Origin: Phytoactinopolyspora mesophila
GTDB taxonomy: Bacteria; Actinomycetota; Actinomycetes; Jiangellales; Jiangellaceae
NCBI RefSeq assembly: GCF_010122465.1
Contig: NZ_WLZY01000015.1
Location: 62,001 to 126,000, forward strand
Length of the DNA stretch: 64,000 nt
Direction of reading: 5' to 3'
Below the pieces are notes generated by a model. The model saw only the letters and a program-made list of their open reading frames with translations, made no database searches and was not told where the DNA came from. The translations under genes and the position numbers were made by a program. Numbering within the stretch: the stretch's first letter is position 1; every line of letters starts with the position of its first letter. Of the stretch, positions 55,080 through 64,000 are shown one piece after another.

Positions 55080-56177
55080 TGGGGCGGGGCGGGGCGGAAT
55101 CTCGCCCGACCCGCGCTGGATGAGTTGGGTCGGCACTTCGATGTACTGCGGCGCTCCGGTCGGTTCTTCCAAACGCTCCAGCACGCGCTGCGCAGCTCGC
55201 CGCCCCACGTCCAGCGGGTCGTAGGCGATGACGCTGATACCGAAGGCATCCGCGAGCTGGAAGTCGTCGAAGCCGACAAAGGCGATCTCGTCCCGGCGTT
55301 CACCGAGGGCACGGATGACGTCGGCGCTGGCGTGGTTGTTTCCCGCGACTACCGCGGTGGGGGCGTCGGGCGAGGTGATCAACGCCCGGACCGAGGCTTG
55401 CGCGGCGGGACCATCGGGGTCGTCGAGCCGTTCCCACCTCTGGGTGTCGGTCACTCCCACCTCAGCCAACGCGTCCCGATAACCGGCCAGTCGCTGCTGG
55501 TGTGTGTAGAGCCCCGCAGGACTGCAGAAGAAGCCGATCTTTCGGTGGCCCACGGCCACTAGCGCGCGAACGGCCTCCGCGGTGCCCGCGCGATTTGTCA
55601 GCACGATCGAGTCAGCGACCAGATTGGTCGCCGGCCGGTCGACACAGATGACCGGCGTCCCCAGTATTCGTTCACCTTCGAGATAGGACTGGTCAGGCGC
55701 GATCGGCACGATCACCAAGGCCCGAACCCGCTGCTTGAGCAACGTCTCGACGACGCGCTCCTCACTGGCCGGCTCGTCCTCGGTGGCCGCGAGGATCATC
55801 GTCATGCCGTGCCTGGCGAGTTCGCGCTCGATACCGGCCGCTACCTGGAAATAGAACGGGTTGGTGATGTCGCCCATCACGAAGCCGACGGTGTTGGAGA
55901 CCCCGCCGTGCCGGAGGCTGCGAGCGAGGTCGTTGGGGCGGAACCGGAGCCGGAGCGCGGCCGACATGACTCGTTCACGGGTCTCCCCGGCAACGTAGGC
56001 GTTGCCGGAGAACACCCGGGAGACAGTCTTGGCGCTGACGCCGGCCAGCCGGGCCACGTCGGCGAGCGTGGCACGGGAGAGTGTGGATTCCGTGGGCCGC
56101 GACGAGGCGGCCGCCGCCGGCCCTCCGGTCTCGCCATTGCTCGGCGGTTCCACATGTCGCGCCTTCGGATCGCTCAC
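55077..56177 (-). CDS. LacI-family transcriptional regulator
   Basis: This 366-residue repressor has a 35-residue flexible N-terminus, the LacI headpiece TLADVARLAGVSAKTVSRVFSGNAYV with the hinge ARSLR, and a periplasmic-binding-protein-like effector domain (GFVMGDITNPFYFQVAAGIE; VGFDDFQLADAFGISVIAYDP). The GTG start lacks a ribosome site; a later start is possible. It is divergent to the beta-mannan operon, and two palindromic sites lie between them, so it likely represses the operon and itself in the absence of mannan sugars. Confidence 0.92.
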   Translation of the reverse strand: MSDPKARHVEPPSNGETGGPAAAASSRPTESTLSRATLADVARLAGVSAKTVSRVFSGNAYVAGETRERVMSAALRLRFRPNDLARSLRHGGVSNTVGFVMGDITNPFYFQVAAGIERELARHGMTMILAATEDEPASEERVVETLLKQRVRALVIVPIAPDQSYLEGERILGTPVICVDRPATNLVADSIVLTNRAGTAEAVRALVAVGHRKIGFFCSPAGLYTHQQRLAGYRDALAEVGVTDTQRWERLDDPDGPAAQASVRALITSPDAPTAVVAGNNHASADVIRALGERRDEIAFVGFDDFQLADAFGISVIAYDPLDVGRRAAQRVLERLEEPTGAPQYIEVPTQLIQRGSGEIPPRPAP

Positions 56178-56217
56178 GCGCCAGAGCGTACCAGGATCGG
56201 GCCAACTATGGCGCTTA

Positions 56218-56232
56218 TGTCAACGGTAGACA
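56218..56232. promoter_or_regulatory. Candidate LacI operator near regulator gene
   Basis: TGTC-N7-GACA (TGTCAACGGTAGACA) is an imperfect palindrome about 40 bases upstream of the LacI start. Its left half is identical to the operon-proximal site at 56341, suggesting autoregulation. Confidence 0.5.
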
Positions 56233-56340
56233 AGCTCGGACATGAGCGAACCATGAGCTGACCTGCTGGAGCGCTCCCAAACTGAGAATGCGCCGCGTAG
56301 TGCGCTTCCTTTGCCCTGCCGCATCGGACATGTCGCGGTA

Positions 56341-56354
56341 TGTCAACGCTGACA
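56341..56354. promoter_or_regulatory. Candidate LacI operator before mannan operon
   Basis: TGTCAACGCTGACA is a TGTCA-N4-TGACA inverted repeat, a form common for actinobacterial LacI operators. It lies nine bases upstream of the likely -35 box of the operon. Confidence 0.65.
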
Positions 56355-56362
56355 CAAAACTC

Positions 56363-56391
56363 TTGACGGGATCGCTGATGGCGCGTACGTT
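56363..56391 (+). promoter_or_regulatory. Candidate sigma-70 promoter of the mannan operon
   Basis: TTGACG (56363-56368), a 17-base spacer and TACGTT (56386-56391) resemble a housekeeping promoter, 75 bases before the first gene. Confidence 0.5.
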
Positions 56392-56465
56392 CACCAATCA
56401 CGCGATCGAAGCCACGCATCCGCGCGGCGCGGCCAGTCAGCTTTCGACACCAGTAGGAGACCGTG

Positions 56466-57779
56466 ATGGCGAAGAAGCACATCGTGGGCATCGCAACTGT
56501 GGCATTGGTCCTCGCCGCCTGCGGCGGGGACAATTCCTCCAACGAGGCAAGCACCGGCGACGGCGACAGTGAGGGCAGCATCTCTGGTGACCTCACTGTC
56601 CTGACGCATCGCACCGACATCGTGGACACCGTCCTCGAGGACTACAAGGAGCGTTTCGGGGAGCTGTATCCAGACGTCAACATCCGGTTCGAAGCGATCA
56701 CCGAGTACGAGGGCGACGTATCCATCAGGCTGAACACCGAAGAGTACGGCGATGTGCTGATGATCCCCGCCGCCGTGACCCGGGACCAGCTGCCGGACTT
56801 CTTCGAGCCGCTCGGCACCGTCGAAGAGCTCGGGGAGAAGTATCGCTTCGTCGAAGAGCAGGCTTACGAGGGCGACGTCTACGGCATCTCGATCACCGGC
56901 AACGCCAACGGATACGTCGTCAACAAGCGCGTCTGGGAGGAGGCCGGCATCACCGAGCCACCGGCCACTCCCGACGAGTTCCTCGACGCCCTGCGAGCCA
57001 TCGAGGCGAACACCGATGCCATCCCCTACTACACGAACTACGGTGACGGCTGGCCGCTGGGCCAGATACGGGGCAACATGGGCGTGCTCACCGGTCCGGA
57101 GGTCGAGAACAACATGGCCCACATGGACGAGCCATGGACCGAGGGCGAAGACATCAACCTGCTCGACTCCCTCGTGTATGACATCGTCGCCGAAGGCTTG
57201 AGCGAGAACGACCCGACCACCACCAACTGGGAGGAGTCGAAGAACCTCCTCGGCACCGGCGATATCGCGACGATGATGCTCGGCTCGTGGGCCATCATCC
57301 AGATGCAGGATGCCGCTGAGAACGTCGGCGCCTCCCGCGACGACATCGGTTACTGGCCGTTCCCGCTGCAGACCGACGGCACGTTCCGTTCCCGCATCGG
57401 CGGCGACTACAAGATGGCCATCAACAAGCACTCCGAGCACAAGGAGGCGGCCCGGGCGTGGATCGACTGGTACACCGAGGAGTCGGGATTCGCCACCGAT
57501 CAGGGCGGGGTGTCCGTCCTGGTCGACGGTGAGCTGCCGGACACACTCAGCGACTTCGACCCGCTGGACGTCGAGTTCTTCGAGCTCGCCCCACGGCCCG
57601 AGGGCGAGGAGCGACTCTTCTCCGACATCCACAACACCGCCGAGATCGACCTCGACGGCTGGCTCTACAACCAGCGGCTGATTGACATCGCACGCGGTGC
57701 CGCCGACGGCGACAAGGAATCCTACTTCGCCGAGCTCAACAATCGCTGGGCCGACGCTCGTGCCCAGGTGGGCGACTGA
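56466..57779 (+). CDS. ABC sugar transporter substrate-binding lipoprotein
   Basis: This 437-residue binding protein has the lipoprotein signal VGIATVALVLAACGGD and an acidic, Ser/Glu/Gly-rich linker, then an SBP_bac_1 domain beginning DLTVLTHRTDIVDTVLEDY. AGGAG precedes the ATG. It is first in an operon with two permeases, a beta-mannosidase and a GH113 mannanase, so mannobiose or manno-oligosaccharides are the likely ligands. Confidence 0.9.
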   Translation: MAKKHIVGIATVALVLAACGGDNSSNEASTGDGDSEGSISGDLTVLTHRTDIVDTVLEDYKERFGELYPDVNIRFEAITEYEGDVSIRLNTEEYGDVLMIPAAVTRDQLPDFFEPLGTVEELGEKYRFVEEQAYEGDVYGISITGNANGYVVNKRVWEEAGITEPPATPDEFLDALRAIEANTDAIPYYTNYGDGWPLGQIRGNMGVLTGPEVENNMAHMDEPWTEGEDINLLDSLVYDIVAEGLSENDPTTTNWEESKNLLGTGDIATMMLGSWAIIQMQDAAENVGASRDDIGYWPFPLQTDGTFRSRIGGDYKMAINKHSEHKEAARAWIDWYTEESGFATDQGGVSVLVDGELPDTLSDFDPLDVEFFELAPRPEGEERLFSDIHNTAEIDLDGWLYNQRLIDIARGAADGDKESYFAELNNRWADARAQVGD

Positions 57780-58732
57780 TGGTTGTTGTCACCGGTCCGG
57801 GCAGGAGCAGGTTCAAGACTCCCGCCCGGACCGCCCGACGGCGCGGCCGAAGGGGGCAGTCCGAAACGAAGCGCGGATGGCGGAGCACTCCTTGGCTGTT
57901 CCTCCTGATCCCGCTCGGTTTCCTGATCTTGTTCACCTACCTCCCGGTGGCGAACATGCTCTGGTACAGCCTGACCACGTGGGATGGGCGGGCACCGGTC
58001 AAGGAGTTCGTGGGGCTCGACAACTTCGTCCAGATCTTCACCCGCCCCGAACTCTTCCAGGTCTTCTTCGTGAGCCTGTACTACATCGCCGGCTCCTTCG
58101 TGCAGATGGCGCTCGCGCTGTACTTCGCCACCATCCTGAGCTTCAAGACCCGGTTCCGGAACTTCTTCAAAGGCGTCATCTTCTTCCCATACCTGCTCAA
58201 CGGGGTCGCGATCGGGCTCGTCTTCCTGTACTTCTTCCGCCCCGACGGGACCTTGGACGCATTGCTCACACTCGTCGGTGTGCAGGATCCGCCCCAATGG
58301 CTCGGTGATCCGTCATTGATCAACTATTCGCTGGCGAGCACCTCGGTGTGGCGCTACATGGGGTTGAACTTCGTCCTCTTCCTCGGAGCAATCCAGTCGA
58401 TTCCGAACGAGCTCTACGAGGCGGCCGACATCGACGGCGCCACCTCGTGGGACAAGTTCCGCTACATCATCGCGCCGGGAATCAGGAAGATCATCGGGCT
58501 GTCCTTCATCCTGGCGATCTCCGGGGCGCTCTCGGTGTTCGAGATCCCCTACATCATGACCGGAGGCGCGAACGGCAGCGAGACGTTCGTCATTCAGACG
58601 GTGAACACCGCGTTCGTGTTCTCGAAGGTGGGCCTGGCCTCGGCGATGGCAGTTGTCCTGCTGCTCATCGTGCTGATCGTGACGTGGATCCAGCGCAAGG
58701 TGTTCCCCGATGACAAAGCGGACCTCGTATGA
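57779..58732 (+). CDS. ABC sugar transporter permease, MalF type
   Basis: This 317-residue permease has a basic N-terminus of 35 residues, a first span at TPWLFLLIPLGFLILFTYLPV and the EAA loop YEAADIDGATSWDKFRYIIAP. The ATG shares a base with the stop of the binding-protein gene and the gene's end overlaps the next permease by ATGA. Confidence 0.88.
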   Translation: MVVVTGPGRSRFKTPARTARRRGRRGQSETKRGWRSTPWLFLLIPLGFLILFTYLPVANMLWYSLTTWDGRAPVKEFVGLDNFVQIFTRPELFQVFFVSLYYIAGSFVQMALALYFATILSFKTRFRNFFKGVIFFPYLLNGVAIGLVFLYFFRPDGTLDALLTLVGVQDPPQWLGDPSLINYSLASTSVWRYMGLNFVLFLGAIQSIPNELYEAADIDGATSWDKFRYIIAPGIRKIIGLSFILAISGALSVFEIPYIMTGGANGSETFVIQTVNTAFVFSKVGLASAMAVVLLLIVLIVTWIQRKVFPDDKADLV

Positions 58733-59553
58733 GCGCGCACATCGCCCGCACCCTCAAATACGCCTCGCTGGCCGTTGCGTGCCTCGCCGCCCTGCTTCCG
58801 CTCGTCACCGTATTCATGGCCGCGCTGAAAGACACCCGCGAGTTCGCGACGACGGGCCCACTCGATCCGCCCAGCAACTGGTTCAACCTGGACAACTTCG
58901 TCACCGCCTTCACCCGCGGCAACATGCTCCAGGGTTTCGTCAACACGACCATCATCCTCGTGATCTCCGTGACCGGAGCCATCCTGATCGGGACGATGGC
59001 GGCTTACGCGATCGATCGCTTCGGCTTCCGCGGCCGTGGCCTGGTGACCTGGGCATTCCTGCTGGCGACGCTGGTTCCCGGGGTCACGACGCAGGTCGCG
59101 ACATTCCAGATCATCAACTCACTCGGCCTGTTCAACACCCGTTGGGCCGCGATCGCGCTGTTCATGGGCACCGATATCGTCGCGATCTACATCTTCTTGC
59201 AGTTCATGAAGTCAATCCCCAGATCACTCGACGAGGCCGCGATGCTCGACGGAGCCAACCGGCTGACCATCTACCGGAGAATCATCCTGCCGCTGCTGAA
59301 GCCGGCCATCGCCACGGTCGTCATCATCAAAGGCATCGCGATCTACAACGAGTTCTACATACCGTTCCTGTACATGCCCTCGAGCGAGCTGGGCGTGATC
59401 TCGACCTCGCTCTTCCGCTTCAAAGGACCCTTCGGGGCACAGTGGGAGATCATCGCCGCCGGCGCGATCCTCGTCATTGTCCCGACCCTGCTCATCTTCC
59501 TCTTCCTGCAGCGCTACATCTACAACGGATTCACCTCGGGAGCCACCAAGTGA
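58729..59553 (+). CDS. ABC sugar transporter permease, MalG type
   Basis: This 274-residue permease has a first span at YASLAVACLAALLPLVTVFMA and the EAA loop LDEAAMLDGANRLTIYRRIILP. Its stop overlaps the beta-mannosidase GTG start by GTGA. It pairs with the upstream MalF-type permease; no ATPase gene is present. Confidence 0.88.
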   Translation: MSAHIARTLKYASLAVACLAALLPLVTVFMAALKDTREFATTGPLDPPSNWFNLDNFVTAFTRGNMLQGFVNTTIILVISVTGAILIGTMAAYAIDRFGFRGRGLVTWAFLLATLVPGVTTQVATFQIINSLGLFNTRWAAIALFMGTDIVAIYIFLQFMKSIPRSLDEAAMLDGANRLTIYRRIILPLLKPAIATVVIIKGIAIYNEFYIPFLYMPSSELGVISTSLFRFKGPFGAQWEIIAAGAILVIVPTLLIFLFLQRYIYNGFTSGATK

Positions 59554-62021
59554 CGGACACCTCGCCAGCCACCACCAGCCGACCGCTTGATCATGGGTGG
59601 ACGCTTCGCGCGTCGGCCGGGCCGGTGCCGGACTCGATCGCGGGACAGAACATTCCCGCGACGGTGCCCGGATGTGTGCACACCGACCTGCTCGCCGCCG
59701 CCCTGATTCCGGACCCGTATCTCGACGACAACGAGCGGCTGCTGGCCTGGATCAGTGCCTGCGACTGGGAGTACCGCACCACGTTCGGCTGGTCCACCGA
59801 CGGACACGACCGGCACGATCTCGTCTTCGAAGGCCTCGACACGATCGCGACCGTGACGCTCAATGGGACCGAGATCGCCCGCACCGCGAATCAGCACCGC
59901 ACCTACCGCCTCCCGGTCGATGACGTGCTCCGCGAGGGCGAGAACGAGCTCGTCGTCACCTTCGAGTCGCCGGTCAAGTACGCCGACCGGCAGAGCCTGG
60001 AACTCGGCTACCGCCCGCACGTGAACCATCACCCGTACAACGCGATCCGGAAGATGGCCTGCAATTTCGGCTGGGACTGGGGGCCCGACGTCGCGACGGC
60101 CGGCATCTGGCGACCGGTCACCCTGCAGGCGTGGTCCGGGGCCCGCCTCGCGCAAGTCCGCCCGCTCGCCACCGTCCAGGGAAGCACCGGCGACGTCGCG
60201 GTCCATCTGGAGCTTGAACGAGCGTCCACGTCCGGGCCGGTCGCCGTCGCCGTGCAGGTCGGCGAGGCTACGGCCCATGCCACCGTGGCTCCCGGTGAGA
60301 CCTCGGCCGTCGTCGAGGTAGAGGTCCCCAACGTGCGGCGCTGGTGGCCACGCGGCCACGGCGAGCAGCCTCTCTACCCGGTCTCCGTCCAGGTCGAAGG
60401 CGACGGCGTGGCGCGTGACCGGTGGCAGGGGCGGGTGGGCTTCCGGACCGTCCGGCTGGACATGACACCGGACGAACACGGCACGTCCTTCGTCTTCGTC
60501 GTCAACGATCAGCCGGTCTTCATCCGGGGAGCCAACTGGATTCCCGACGACGCGTTCGTGCACCGCGTTGATCGCGACCGCTACGCGCAACGCATCGGGC
60601 AGGCCGAGCAGGCGAACATCAACCTGCTCCGGGTCTGGGGCGGCGGCATCTTCGAATCGGACGATTTCTACGACCTGTGCGACGAGCGCGGCATCATGAC
60701 CTGGCAGGACTTCCCGTTCGCCTGCGCCGCCTACACCGAGGGCGAGCCGTTGCGCAGCGAGGTGGAGGCCGAGGCCCGGGACAACATCGTCCGGCTGCTG
60801 CCTCATCCGAGCCTGGTGCTGTGGAACGGCAACAACGAGAACCACTGGCTCCATCACGACTGGGGATGGGACACCCGCCTGCAGGGCAAGACGTGGGGTC
60901 TGGGGTACTACATGGACCTGCTCCCCCGCCTGGTCGCCGAGCTGGACCCGCACCGTCCGTACACGCCGTCCAGCCCCTGGTCCGGCACGCTCGACATCTA
61001 TCCGAACGATCCGGACCACGGCTCGGTTCACCTGTGGGATATGTGGAACAGCCGCGACTATCCGCACTATCGCTCTTACATTCCGCGTTTTGTCGGTGAG
61101 TTCGGCTGGCAGGGTCCCCCCACGTGGGCGACGCTGACCCGAGCCATCTCGGATGACCCGCTGACCCCGGAATCGCCCGGCATGGTGGTGCATCAGAAGG
61201 CGCAGAACGGCAACGACAAGCTCACCGACGGCCTGGTCCGCCACCTGCCGCTACCGGACGACATGCGCGATTGGCATTGGGCGATGTCGCTCAACCAGGC
61301 CGTCGCCGTGAACGTGGGTATCGAACATATGCGCTCCTGGAGCCCACGCTGCGCCGGCAGCATCGTGTGGCAGCTCAACGACTGCTGGCCGGTCACCTCG
61401 TGGGCGGCCGTCGACGGTGACGGCCGGGCGAAGCCACTGCTCTATGCGATGGCCCACGCCTACACCGACCGCCTGCTGACCATCCAGCCCAGGGACGGCG
61501 GGCTGAGCGTCATCGCCGTCAACGACTCCGCGGACGTGTGGTCCGGCGACGTCGTCATCCGGCGGCTGTCTTACGACGGAACCGAGCTCGCCGCGGCCAA
61601 GGCGACGGCCGAGGTCGCGGCCCGGTCGACGGTTACCGTCCCGATCCCGGCCGAGGTGACGATGCCGTCGGAAGCCGCCAATGAGCTGATCGTCGCTACC
61701 TACGGTGAAGAGCGAGCGCTCTGGTTCTTCGCCGAATACCGCGACTCCAGCTTGGCGGAGCCTCAACTGCAGGTGGACGTGGAACAGGACGACGCCGGAT
61801 ACCACGTGCGGGTCACCGCGCAGAACCTGGTCCGCGACGTCGCTCTGCTGGCCGATCAGGTCCACCCGGACGCACGCGTCGACGACATGCTGGTGACCTT
61901 GCTGCCAGGCGAGACCGCCAGCTTCCGCGTCAGCGCTCCTGGCGGCCTCTCCGGCGAGGCGTTCGGTGCGCCTGGTGTGCTCCGCAGCGCCAACGATCTG
62001 GTGGCCGGAGGTCCGGAGTGA
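59550..62021 (+). CDS. Beta-mannosidase, glycoside hydrolase family 2
   Basis: This 823-residue cytosolic enzyme removes terminal beta-mannose from imported manno-oligosaccharides. The domain order is GH2: a jelly-roll sugar-binding N-terminus (WTLRASAGPVPDSIAGQNIPATVPGCVHTDLL), an immunoglobulin-like domain at about 190-300, then the TIM barrel. The acid/base is E430 in LWNGNNENHW and the nucleophile E517 in FVGEFGWQG. The 87-residue spacing is typical. The GTG start overlaps the permease stop, so all five genes are coupled. Confidence 0.93.
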   Translation: MTDTSPATTSRPLDHGWTLRASAGPVPDSIAGQNIPATVPGCVHTDLLAAALIPDPYLDDNERLLAWISACDWEYRTTFGWSTDGHDRHDLVFEGLDTIATVTLNGTEIARTANQHRTYRLPVDDVLREGENELVVTFESPVKYADRQSLELGYRPHVNHHPYNAIRKMACNFGWDWGPDVATAGIWRPVTLQAWSGARLAQVRPLATVQGSTGDVAVHLELERASTSGPVAVAVQVGEATAHATVAPGETSAVVEVEVPNVRRWWPRGHGEQPLYPVSVQVEGDGVARDRWQGRVGFRTVRLDMTPDEHGTSFVFVVNDQPVFIRGANWIPDDAFVHRVDRDRYAQRIGQAEQANINLLRVWGGGIFESDDFYDLCDERGIMTWQDFPFACAAYTEGEPLRSEVEAEARDNIVRLLPHPSLVLWNGNNENHWLHHDWGWDTRLQGKTWGLGYYMDLLPRLVAELDPHRPYTPSSPWSGTLDIYPNDPDHGSVHLWDMWNSRDYPHYRSYIPRFVGEFGWQGPPTWATLTRAISDDPLTPESPGMVVHQKAQNGNDKLTDGLVRHLPLPDDMRDWHWAMSLNQAVAVNVGIEHMRSWSPRCAGSIVWQLNDCWPVTSWAAVDGDGRAKPLLYAMAHAYTDRLLTIQPRDGGLSVIAVNDSADVWSGDVVIRRLSYDGTELAAAKATAEVAARSTVTVPIPAEVTMPSEAANELIVATYGEERALWFFAEYRDSSLAEPQLQVDVEQDDAGYHVRVTAQNLVRDVALLADQVHPDARVDDMLVTLLPGETASFRVSAPGGLSGEAFGAPGVLRSANDLVAGGPE

Positions 62022-62995
62022 ACGCGCCGGAGCAGCTCGGGCCGGTGTGTGGCATGACGTGGGGCTGGACGGGGGTACGCGGCACCTGGGCGACGCCGGA
62101 GGCGGAGTCGTCTCTCCAGCGGTTGTCCGAGGTGGGCGGCGTCAATTGGCTGACGGTCGCCTTCGCCGCATTGCAGGAGACGGCGCATTCGACGCATATC
62201 GCGTTCCGCGACGAGCCGACCGTCACCGACGACGAACTGCGGTGGACCATCCGGCGAGCCAGGGAACACGGCTGGCAGGTCTGCCTCAAACCGACAGTGA
62301 ACTGCGCGGACGGTACCTGGCGCGCCTTCATCGGCTTCTTCGACCAGGACGTGCCCGGCGAGCCGAGCTGGACGCAGTGGTTCACGTCGTACCGCGAGTT
62401 CATCCTCCACTACGCCCGGATCGCGCAGGACGAAGGCTGCGACATGCTGTGCGTCGGCTGCGAGATGGTGCAGGCGGACCGGCAGGAATCACATTGGCGA
62501 GCGCTGATAGCCGAGGTGCGCCAGGTGTACGGCGGCCTGGTGACCTACAACTGCGACAAGTACCAAGAAGACCGTCTGACCTGGTGGGACGCGGTGGACG
62601 TCATCACGTCGAGCGGGTACTACCCAGCTGGGACGTGGCCTGAGCACCTCGACCGCATCGAGCGGACGGTCGAGCGCTGGAACAAGCCGTTCTTCTTCAT
62701 GGAAGCCGGTTGTCCCAGCCGCTCCGGATCCGCCGCCCGGCCGAACGACTGGTCGCTGCCGGGCGAACCGTCCGGGGTGGAGCAGGAACGGTACTACCGA
62801 GAGATGTTCGACGAGTGCGCCAAGCGGCCTTGGATGCTCGGTTTCATGCTGTGGGACTGGCCGGCCCGCTTGTACGACGCAGCGGACGCGGCCCGCGATG
62901 ACGACTACTGCGTGTACGGGAAGGCGGCCCAGACCGTCGTCGGCGCGCACTACACCGCGGTTGCGGAGCGGGCCGCGTTCTCCGGCCACCCGTAA
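62018..62995 (+). CDS. GH113-like beta-mannanase
   Basis: This 325-residue TIM-barrel hydrolase resembles GH113 mannanases. Candidate acid/base E149 lies in DMLCVGCEMVQ and nucleophile E229 in FFFMEAGCPS, matching within two residues the catalytic positions of the Alicyclobacillus enzyme as I recall them (E151 and E231). There is no signal peptide, so it probably acts on short manno-oligosaccharides in the cytosol beside the beta-mannosidase. It overlaps that gene by GTGA and ends the operon. Confidence 0.85.
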   Translation: MNAPEQLGPVCGMTWGWTGVRGTWATPEAESSLQRLSEVGGVNWLTVAFAALQETAHSTHIAFRDEPTVTDDELRWTIRRAREHGWQVCLKPTVNCADGTWRAFIGFFDQDVPGEPSWTQWFTSYREFILHYARIAQDEGCDMLCVGCEMVQADRQESHWRALIAEVRQVYGGLVTYNCDKYQEDRLTWWDAVDVITSSGYYPAGTWPEHLDRIERTVERWNKPFFFMEAGCPSRSGSAARPNDWSLPGEPSGVEQERYYREMFDECAKRPWMLGFMLWDWPARLYDAADAARDDDYCVYGKAAQTVVGAHYTAVAERAAFSGHP

Positions 62996-63000
62996 ACCCG

Positions 63001-63068
63001 ACTTCGATACCGCCGGGTTGGTTTCGTCCCCGGCTGGGCCGATCATCACCACCTGGCGGTATCGAAGT
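63001..63068. repeat. Intergenic inverted repeat, CTTC(A/G)ATACCGC family
   Basis: ACTTCGATACCGCC (63001-63014) and its complement (63055-63068) form a perfect 14-base stem, extended with mismatches. It follows the last gene of the mannan operon and matches the element at 32302-32369 in arm sequence and size, so it probably ends that operon. Confidence 0.78.
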
Positions 63069-63177
63069 GGACCCGGATGCGCACCGCACCGAGGCCGGTG
63101 GAACTTTTCTCTCGCTTATGCGTCTGCACGTGTAAGAGGATGAAGGAAGTTCGAGCCCGAGATGGCGGGGATATCTC

Positions 63178-63813
63178 ATGGCCGACGTCGCGACGAGACC
63201 ACTGAGCCGGACGGACCACACCTGGTTCGCCGGCCAGGTCGAAACGCTGCTTCCCGCCCTGTACGGAACGGCCGTGCGGCTATGCCGAGACCGGACCGAC
63301 GGCGAGGACCTGGTAGCGGAGACAATCGCGAAGGCCTGGGAGGCATTTCCCGCACTGCGGAATCGCGACACGTTCCGGGGCTGGATGTTCCGCATCCTGA
63401 CCAATACCTTCCTCTCGCAGTACCGGGCCGATCGCGCCCGGGGAGAGGTCGAGTCGTTTGATGCCTCAGACGACGGGTTCTCGCTGTTCGAGCGTGTGCA
63501 CCAACCGATCCTGCTGTGGTGGGGCAACCCGGAGCAGGACTTCCTCAACGGCTTGCTCCGCGACGACCTGATCCGCGCCATCGATGAGTTGCCGGACCGG
63601 CTGCGGACCGTCGTCGTGCTGGTGGACGTACAGGCACTGTCCTATCGGGAAGTCTCCACCGCGCTGAAGATCCCGGTCGGAACGGTGCGTTCCAGGCTCG
63701 CACGAGGACGAGGCCTGCTGCAGAAGGCGCTGTGGGAGAACGCTCGTGACGCCGGGCTCCGGGCCGGCCCACAGCGTTCCGGAGGAGAGGACCAGCCAGA
63801 TGACCAGCGCTGA
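63178..63813 (+). CDS. ECF RNA polymerase sigma factor
   Basis: This 211-residue sigma-70 factor has region 2 (LYGTAVRLCRDRTDGEDLVAETIAKAWEAF and FRGWMFRILTNTFLSQYR) and region 4 (LPDRLRTVVVLVDVQALSYREVSTALKIPVGTVRSRLARGR). Its stop lies 14 bases inside the following anti-sigma gene, the usual coupled arrangement. A weak GGGG site precedes the ATG. Confidence 0.93.
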   Translation: MADVATRPLSRTDHTWFAGQVETLLPALYGTAVRLCRDRTDGEDLVAETIAKAWEAFPALRNRDTFRGWMFRILTNTFLSQYRADRARGEVESFDASDDGFSLFERVHQPILLWWGNPEQDFLNGLLRDDLIRAIDELPDRLRTVVVLVDVQALSYREVSTALKIPVGTVRSRLARGRGLLQKALWENARDAGLRAGPQRSGGEDQPDDQR

Positions 63814-64000
63814 GATCAACACATGTGAAGACGCCCTTCGACTGCTCGCCGCGCACCTGGATCGCGAGCTCAACGATCACACCCACGCAGAAGTGCAGCG
63901 GCATCTCGACGCCTGCCGGAGCTGCTATTCACGTGCCGAGTTCGAGCGACGTCTGAAGGCCAGTATCGCCGCGCTCGGACACGAACCCGTTCCTCCGGAG
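63800..64000 (+). CDS. Anti-sigma factor, zinc-finger type (partial, cut by window end)
   Basis: The first 67 residues are visible: NTCEDALRLLAAHLDRELNDHTHAEVQRHLDACRSC carries the HxxxCxxC zinc motif of anti-sigma factors (zf-HC2/RsrA-like). The gene overlaps the sigma factor gene by 14 bases and continues beyond the window. It probably binds the upstream sigma factor and may respond to redox or another signal. Confidence 0.85.
   Translation, partial: MTSAEINTCEDALRLLAAHLDRELNDHTHAEVQRHLDACRSCYSRAEFERRLKASIAALGHEPVPPE

Overview
The window is about 64 kb of high-GC chromosome from a free-living, plant-biomass-utilising actinobacterium. Signs are frequent GTG and occasional TTG starts with AGGAG-type ribosome sites, Tat signals and lipoboxes, an F420/LLM-class oxidoreductase, CsbD and Asp23/AmaP stress genes, and ABC sugar importers with no ATPase gene of their own, as is usual for actinobacteria with a shared MsiK/UgpC-type ATPase. 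The protein style suggests the Jiangella/Phytoactinopolyspora area, but that is only an impression. I see no tRNA or rRNA gene, prophage, insertion sequence or CRISPR array.

Layout. (1) 36-10226: a polyol or glycerophosphodiester locus. Leftward are an FGGY kinase, a histidine phosphatase, a DeoR regulator and a second FGGY kinase. Divergent to them are a paralogous DeoR regulator, UgpA/UgpE/UgpB-like importer genes and a glycerophosphodiester phosphodiesterase. (2) 10285-17108: an alpha-galactoside locus with a GH36 galactosidase, two permeases and a binding lipoprotein, facing a divergent ROK regulator. (3) 17178-24347: an exported TagC-like propeller, an LLM oxidoreductase, a Gfo/Idh/MocA dehydrogenase, two TIM-barrel sugar isomerases and another ROK regulator. 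(4) 24692-31764: two ActP-type sodium/monocarboxylate symporter units, the second in one run with a LytS-like kinase and a LytTR regulator. (5) 31802-37264: a VOC protein, an AraC regulator and ilvC, ilvN, ilvB with a leader peptide and attenuator. (6) 37344-45039: small membrane and stress proteins (CsbD, a five-gene Asp23/AmaP operon), a membrane alpha/beta hydrolase, DJ-1/PfpI, Dps and a flavin-split-barrel protein. (7) 45183-55030: ilvD, a cupin, a BNR-repeat protein, a 2-hydroxyacid dehydrogenase, an exported PQQ-type sugar dehydrogenase, a siderophore-interacting reductase, a Ski2-like helicase and a CPT-like phosphotransferase. (8) 55077-62995: a beta-mannan locus with a LacI regulator, binding protein, two permeases, GH2 beta-mannosidase and GH113 mannanase. 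(9) 63178-64000: an ECF sigma factor and a partial anti-sigma factor.

The most unusual signal lies between the genes. Gene ends and gaps carry a recurring set of long, near-perfect inverted repeats. Most have stems whose outer edge is TGATC(A/G)T, and five genes take their TGA stop codon from that edge. Two further sequence families (outer edges ACTTC(A/G)ATACCGC, and GCAGGACGCAAC or its complement) recur at unlinked places. Some copies are compound (L-L-R-R, L-R-R, L-L-R). They look like bidirectional terminators that are also members of dispersed palindromic repeat families. The ilvB leader, encoding an Ile-Leu-Val-Leu run followed by two abutting hairpins and a U-tract, is a well-supported attenuator.
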